Assembly (NCBI GenBank): GCA_013397455.1
Contig: VYZB01000095.1
Span: 455,809-519,808, forward strand
Reading direction: 5' to 3'
Source: Crotophaga sulcirostris
Taxonomy: Eukaryota > Chordata > Aves > Cuculiformes > Crotophagidae
Length of the DNA: 64,000 nucleotides
Part shown: positions 58,925-64,000 of the stretch, one piece after another
Layout of the letters: every line of letters starts with the position of its first letter
How positions within the stretch are numbered: the stretch's first letter is position 1
Notes under the pieces: model-generated
The model's database searches: none
Seen by the model: only the letters and a program-made list of their open reading frames with translations
What the model was told of the DNA's origin: nothing
Made by a program: the position numbers and the translations under genes

Positions 58925-61900
58925 ATGCACAGAGAGATGCCTGCAAAGATTTCTGGAAAGAATAAATGAAGCAAAAGTTTTTAGCCTCGTTGAAAAACAC
59001 TGACACAGGAGAAAGCTATGTGGGTGTTTATATAGCAAGGGTCTATACTAGAGATAGTTCTTGGTGGCTTTGGAATGGGAATACTGGGAAATACTCATCA
59101 GCTCATTACCAAACCATCATGTAGTGCTTGCCTCTGCCTTGAGTTCAGTTTGTGGAGAGAAGCCTATGGAGTTTGTTTCAATGAGAGTTCAAATGCAGCA
59201 GAGCAAAGTGTTTTCTGGAATAGCTTTGTAAAATTGGCTTTGCTTTTTGTTACATTTGGCATCTCTGCTTGCTGGACCTTATGGCATAACTGAGTCGTGT
59301 TTCTTGTGGAAATTATTTGGATGCAACTTTACTGCTTTATTTTGGCTGCTACCTCAAGCCCTAAGGACTAGAAGATGTTGGATGCTCACATCTAACTGGA
59401 GCTAAGCAGAACTTTGACAAACCTTGGGTGCCTTCAATTTGCAGCCTTTTGATTTAATTTTATTAAACAATTATAGCATGATTTGCCTTTTGGGGAGTCT
59501 TTGTTTATGGCATTCTAAACTAACAAAGCCCAGCTAAGCTGAAGGATGGATTATCTAAAATCAAAGCTAGCTCTCCTAATAGGGACAATGGAATCCTGCC
59601 CGGTTTGCGCCTTGCCGTGACACCTGGGAGGCCTGCACTCCAATATGATAAAGTATTTTCTTTGAGAGAAGGTCACCAAAAGTTCAGTTTTACAGAGTTC
59701 TTATTCTCAGTTAATGGGGCTCCCTGTTGCATGGTCCTGCAGTTACTTAACATAAAAAGGACAGATTGTCAAAGAAATTACCTTTAAAGTTCCTCTCTGG
59801 CAAACTTATCTGAAAGGACAGACCAAGTGTTCTCTCCTGGCCAGACTGCGCAGTCCATGACCCAGCCACCCAAGCTATCATGCCCTTTTGCACTTTTGCA
59901 GCTTAGGATTTGTCAGCATTTTTATTTTGACCCCTTTTTTTGTGAGCGAGTGCTGACTTCTAGGGTTGTAGTTTATAGTAAAATCCCCTACTGGGGTTTC
60001 ACAGCAAGCCATTTAATCTTTTTATGCTGTGGAAATGAAGACACTCCCAGTCCTTTGGGAATTTTTCTAGTCCCAACAGAGTAGATTTATAATTTAACAT
60101 GAAATATTATGTGATTATCATATATGTGACATGGACTAAGTCTTTTTTTGCTCCTTAAGAACTAAACACAAAATCCAAACATATAAGCAGGGCCGGCTTT
60201 GGCTTTTTTTGTCTGTTACGTATGTAATTTCCTGCATATGTAATTGATCCCGAGTCATAGCTGGGCCCAGACCCAAATGAAAGACTGTAGGGATTATTCT
60301 TTCTAGTCCTTTTCTGACTTAGCTGACTCATTTTTTCCAGAAAGGGGAGAGATGGGAGTAGGATGCGAGAAGTACATGACCTGAAGCTATTGTAATCTGT
60401 TCTGAGAAATAGGTATGGGCTATTTGGGCTTGCTTTAACTTGGTTTTGATGAATACATTTAGCTATCTTTTAAAAATTACTTTGTTTTTGCATAGAAGGA
60501 AAAAGTAAGAATATCAGCCCAGATCTTTATTTGGGCTTTGAGTCCAGCAGAGCTACGCAGATTTTCATAATGTCAACACTATATTTTTGTAAATTAAAAT
60601 ACTAATTGAAGCATTGTTGCTAGGTCATTATTTTAATTAATAATTGCTTTGATTAGATCTCCTGTAAGAAACATTCTGTGTCTCAGAAGATGACACAGTT
60701 TTTCATAGGAAACTGGTAGAACTTTGTTCCCATTTTGGACTCCATCAGTAAAGAGCATTGCGATTACGCTCTTGGATCGTGATGTTGATGTACCAATTAA
60801 AGTAACAGAATTCAAATGAAGATTTAATTTCCAATATTAAAGAACAGCAGGTTGAATCTAGTAGAGTAGATGTATAGGCTTTCAATTCATGTTGGGTTTG
60901 TGTGTTCTACCTGATTTTCAGACTAGGCGATTGCATCATTTTATGCCACAGAAATGAGGATGGTTCCAGTGTTTTGGACATTTTAGGATTTCAGCAAGAA
61001 AGTCAGGACCCAACTGAGAGAAGGAGTTGACACAAGAACACTTTCATGCAGTGCATGCCAAATTGTGAACCTGGCCATCAGAGGGTTTATGAGCAGTCCT
61101 GCAACAGAAATATTCATATAATTTATTTTGCAGTATGAGCTCTGACACAGATCTCCTGGAGCTTTTGGAATAGGGACAGCTTGGAGTGGCAGTATGGAGG
61201 CAGGGCTGCAGGATGATCAGTAATTGTTTTTAAGCAGTGACCATTAGAAGGTATGCGGGAGGTGTGTTTAGCAGCAGAAAATCAAGTTGTGCTCTGATAT
61301 ACAAAGCTATAATGACCCTTCTCTTCATATGCTTCACTAGTACGGTTGAGGGTAATTAGCTATGTAAGTTAATAGTCTGTTTCCAAATCCTTTGAGATTG
61401 CTTGCTGTCTTTCAGATCACATAAGTGGGCTTTGTGTCAGGCCTGTGCATTAAAACCCTCATGCCTGAGCGTGAAATCAGCCCAGCTAACCTTTATAGGT
61501 GCCCCCCCCTTTGTTTTTCTCAACATATAATGTATATGACTGTCATGACTACTATCGGTCTCTTCAGAGGGCAGTCTTGAGTTTCCAGTGGCATGAACTA
61601 GGAGCGAGATTCTTCCCCGTGGAAGCACCTGAACCTGGTACTACTTTGTGTTGCGGCACACGCTTAGAGAAAAGGAGCAGTAATTCTGCATCTTTACAAT
61701 CAAACAGCAAACAGATCTTCATAAACTGTGTAGAGGTGAGAAGTGGTACTACTGTAAGAATGCCACCACTCTTCCAGAGTGACCCTGGCTGGAAGCTCAC
61801 TGATGATGTTCTGCTGGAGAAATGAAGCTGCTGGGATGAAAACTCAAGCAGAACCTTTGCTATTTTTTCTCAATAAAGAGTTTACATTTAGTAAGAGCAG

Positions 61901-62325
61901 GGACCCTGGGTTGGAGGTAAAGCATCTGCTGCGACAGTTTCTGTTTTATTCTTGTGTTGTTTGGGTTTTCTCTCTAATTAGTTTATGTTCCAATAAATCC
62001 TTACTACAACAACTGCTTGAAAAACAATTGAAAATAAAACAAAAAAGAGGAGTTTAAATTGCTTATGGCTTGCTTTGTATGGCTTCCAGGCATTTGAGCA
62101 ATTTTACTAACAAGTATCCTGTAACCTATTTCCAAAGGCCACTAGCAGATAATTATATTTGGTTAATTTACATACTTTCAGTTTATAATCCTAATTAGTT
62201 CTCCAACCAGTAGTCCCTAGGCAATATGTAGTCTTACCTCATTTTATTTGCCATCCCTAATGTGCAAGTTCTCTTCTTTTAATTTACAAAAAAATGCTGT
62301 TAGGTTTGGTTCAGGGCTTTCCCAT
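58925..62325. other. Non-coding stretch
   Basis: No gene recognised. About 60.54-60.86 kb is AT-rich, unique-looking text with TTTTAATTAATAATTG, similar in texture to conserved non-coding elements. Its minus strand is open for 60 codons (60633-60815). The 108-codon + frame at 61499-61825 has no domain and an opposing frame of 78 codons. Confidence 0.5.
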
Positions 62326-62330
62326 TTCAG

Positions 62331-62379
62331 TGCACATCTAAACTGGGTGATTCCATGCTGATTTAAACCCTATTTGCAA
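62331..62379 (+). other. Splice-bounded 49-nt segment with stops in all frames
   Basis: The acceptor GGGCTTTCCCATTTCAG (ending 62330) and the strong donor GTAAGTATTTT (from 62380) bound 49 bases. Every frame contains a stop (TAA at 62364, TGA at 62359, TAA at 62339). If spliced in, it would shift frame and introduce a stop, as poison exons or unproductive pseudoexons do. It may equally be a chance decoy pair. Confidence 0.2.
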
Positions 62380-62384
62380 GTAAG

Positions 62385-64000
62385 TATTTTACATTTTTAT
62401 AGATCTTAGGTCTGGTAGACATTCCGCAATTTAGGAAGACTGACCCCAGTTTGACACAGAGCCTATTTTAATTGCAAAGAACCAGGCCAAATTCTGCACT
62501 GACCTGTACCTGGGGTGTCCCTTTGATATCTCTGGTTCGCCAAAGGGAAGCGTGTTGGCAAAGGATGGCGACTGAGGTGTTGACCTGGAACTGTGTTGTC
62601 TTAGTACTGTGGCAAAAGTGGAGTGTGGGGCAGTAGGAATGGCTCGTGGCTGGGTGAGAGCCTTTGGGGAGCTGTGCACATGGGCTCTGTAGGAGGCTCT
62701 GGTAAAACCACTCAGGCTACTTGGCAATTGCTGGTTCCCCTTTGCATATTAGGGATCTCTCCTTGTGTACTGAGATATCACCCAAGCTTGAGATTACACT
62801 CAGTAAGGTGGCTGAGGAAGAAGGGAGAAGGAGGAGGATGGAAATGAAGATTTATACTTTCAGGTGACCAACACTCCCATTAGCTTCTTCCAGGATTAAA
62901 TGAACTTCAAAACACACTTGCAATGAGCCTTCCCAGTGGAAGGCACACACCTCCTGGTGCTGATCCCTGTGAGAGTTCGAGTACTGGGGGCTGACGCTGA
63001 GCCACCGCCTTGCTGTGGGACCAGGACCCTGTGCCCCGGCTGTGAGAATTGCTGTGTTGTGCTGCAGGGCTGTGCAGCAGTTGATGGAGGGTGCTGGGTC
63101 TTGGGTAAAGCCTGAAGAAAGTCAGGAGACACAATCTCCACTGCTACATGGAGATTCCTTGCATGAGGTGTCGTGTAGGCAACTAGAAGTGCTTAAAGAT
63201 AATGCAATTTTTAGAAAAGCTGTTGGATGAATTCTTTACTCTTAGGCATCAAAGGCTGCTTTCTAGTTTGATTCATTACCTTGTAATGAGGTCAGGTTTG
63301 GACTAACATTATGGTAATTTCCAATGTTTCCTTGCATGCAACAAAAAGAACCAAAATCTCCCTTCTCAATGCCGCATTAAGTACTTCTGTAAGGCAATGA
63401 ATAAGGGCCCAGATTTCCAGGACAATTGATGGATTTTGTGGACTGATGCTAGTTAATAAATCATAATGCTAAAGGAGAGAGGTGATTTTTAACTGACCAA
63501 AATAACAACAAATGACTAGTAAGGTGTGACATTAATTCTTGGCCAATAATTTTATTTCAACCTCTTAAAGAATGTAACTTTTATATTTTTGATGCTTTGG
63601 TGTAATTTCTACACATCATACTTTAATTCCCAAATAAGTTTCTGCTGTTATACACATGCATGCAATGCTCAGCATTTATATAACTGATGCCTAAAGCAAC
63701 CATTACTCATGAATTTATTCTGATAGGAGCCTATTTTTATGAGGAACACTTTGATGATAACTCTTCCTTATTAGAATATATAAAATCTTACTCTACTATT
63801 TCCAGGTAGAGTAAAGATGGCTTAAACGTCTCTTCATGCTTTGCTTTAGGATTGTGATTCCACTCTAACCATAGCTCTGCCTATGTATTAGAATTTCTGA
63901 ATGTTAGGAGAGGCAGTATTCTGCTATGGCTCTCGCCTGCGATTGGGAGGAAGAGAATGTGACCTCGGAATAAAGCCCATTTGAGACACAGATAGGAAGT
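62385..64000. other. Non-coding stretch to the window end
   Basis: A slightly GC-richer patch at 62.48-63.13 kb has overlapping minus-strand frames (98, 81 and 75 codons, the last two Ser/Thr/Pro/Gln-rich) and + frames of 71-74 codons, none recognised. The remainder is AT-rich without repeats I can name. Confidence 0.5.

Noticed and set aside
61499..61825. 108-codon + strand frame
   Set aside because: Superficially coding-like, but unrecognised, with an opposing 78-codon frame and no acceptor at its 5' side.

Overview
The window looks like vertebrate nuclear DNA, most likely from a bird or another sauropsid. It is AT-rich and CpG-poor. It carries 3'-anchored CR1 LINE fragments with the family's typical 3' end (near 11.9, 31.6 and 58.9 kb, plus a body fragment at 32.2 kb). 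It also holds degenerate tRNA-derived SINE relics and one MIR-like relic. Repeat density is low, which fits a bird better than a mammal. There is no prokaryotic gene organisation, and I found no rRNA or intact tRNA gene and no CRISPR array.

No protein-coding gene can be called with confidence. Apart from the pyrimidine-rich repeat at 45.4-46.5 kb, open frames do not exceed 149 codons. None has a recognisable domain, and most sit in low-complexity or repeat-derived sequence. The simplest reading is deep intron or gene desert. Two weak clues favour an intron transcribed on the + strand: a T-over-A and G-over-C excess in lines I counted by hand, and + strand splice-like signals. The best of these is a juxtaposed acceptor and donor at 1677/1678, which looks like a vertebrate recursive-splice (ratchet) site. 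There is also a well-bounded 87-nt candidate exon at 17185-17271.

Layout: 1-5 kb holds the ratchet-like site, an exon-like open block at 2.78 kb, and a 24-nt microexon-like segment next to a MIR-like relic at 4.9 kb. 5-10 kb holds a tRNA-derived SINE on the minus strand (7.2-7.4 kb), an AT-rich block that reads like a conserved noncoding element, a minus-strand exon-like block (8.9-9.05 kb), and a perfect 14-bp inverted repeat at 9.9 kb. 10-20 kb holds a CR1 3' end, a homeobox/octamer/SOX-motif-rich block (15.8-16.1 kb) and the 87-nt candidate exon. 20-32 kb is mostly featureless, with a GC-richer block at 24.7-25.0 kb and a tRNA-like SINE head at 26.8 kb. 31.5-32.3 kb holds two CR1 fragments in opposite orientations. 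39.25 kb has a perfect 32-bp tandem duplication and 44.6 kb a perfect 11-bp hairpin. 45.4-46.5 kb is a 1.15-kb degenerate pyrimidine-rich tandem repeat, the most conspicuous structure in the window. The rest to 64 kb is unremarkable apart from simple repeats, one CR1 3' end at 58.9 kb and a non-coding exon-like segment at 62.3 kb.

No new multi-gene system is visible. Items worth a second look are the ratchet-like splice site, the strand-asymmetric minisatellite, the perfect inverted repeats and the candidate exons.
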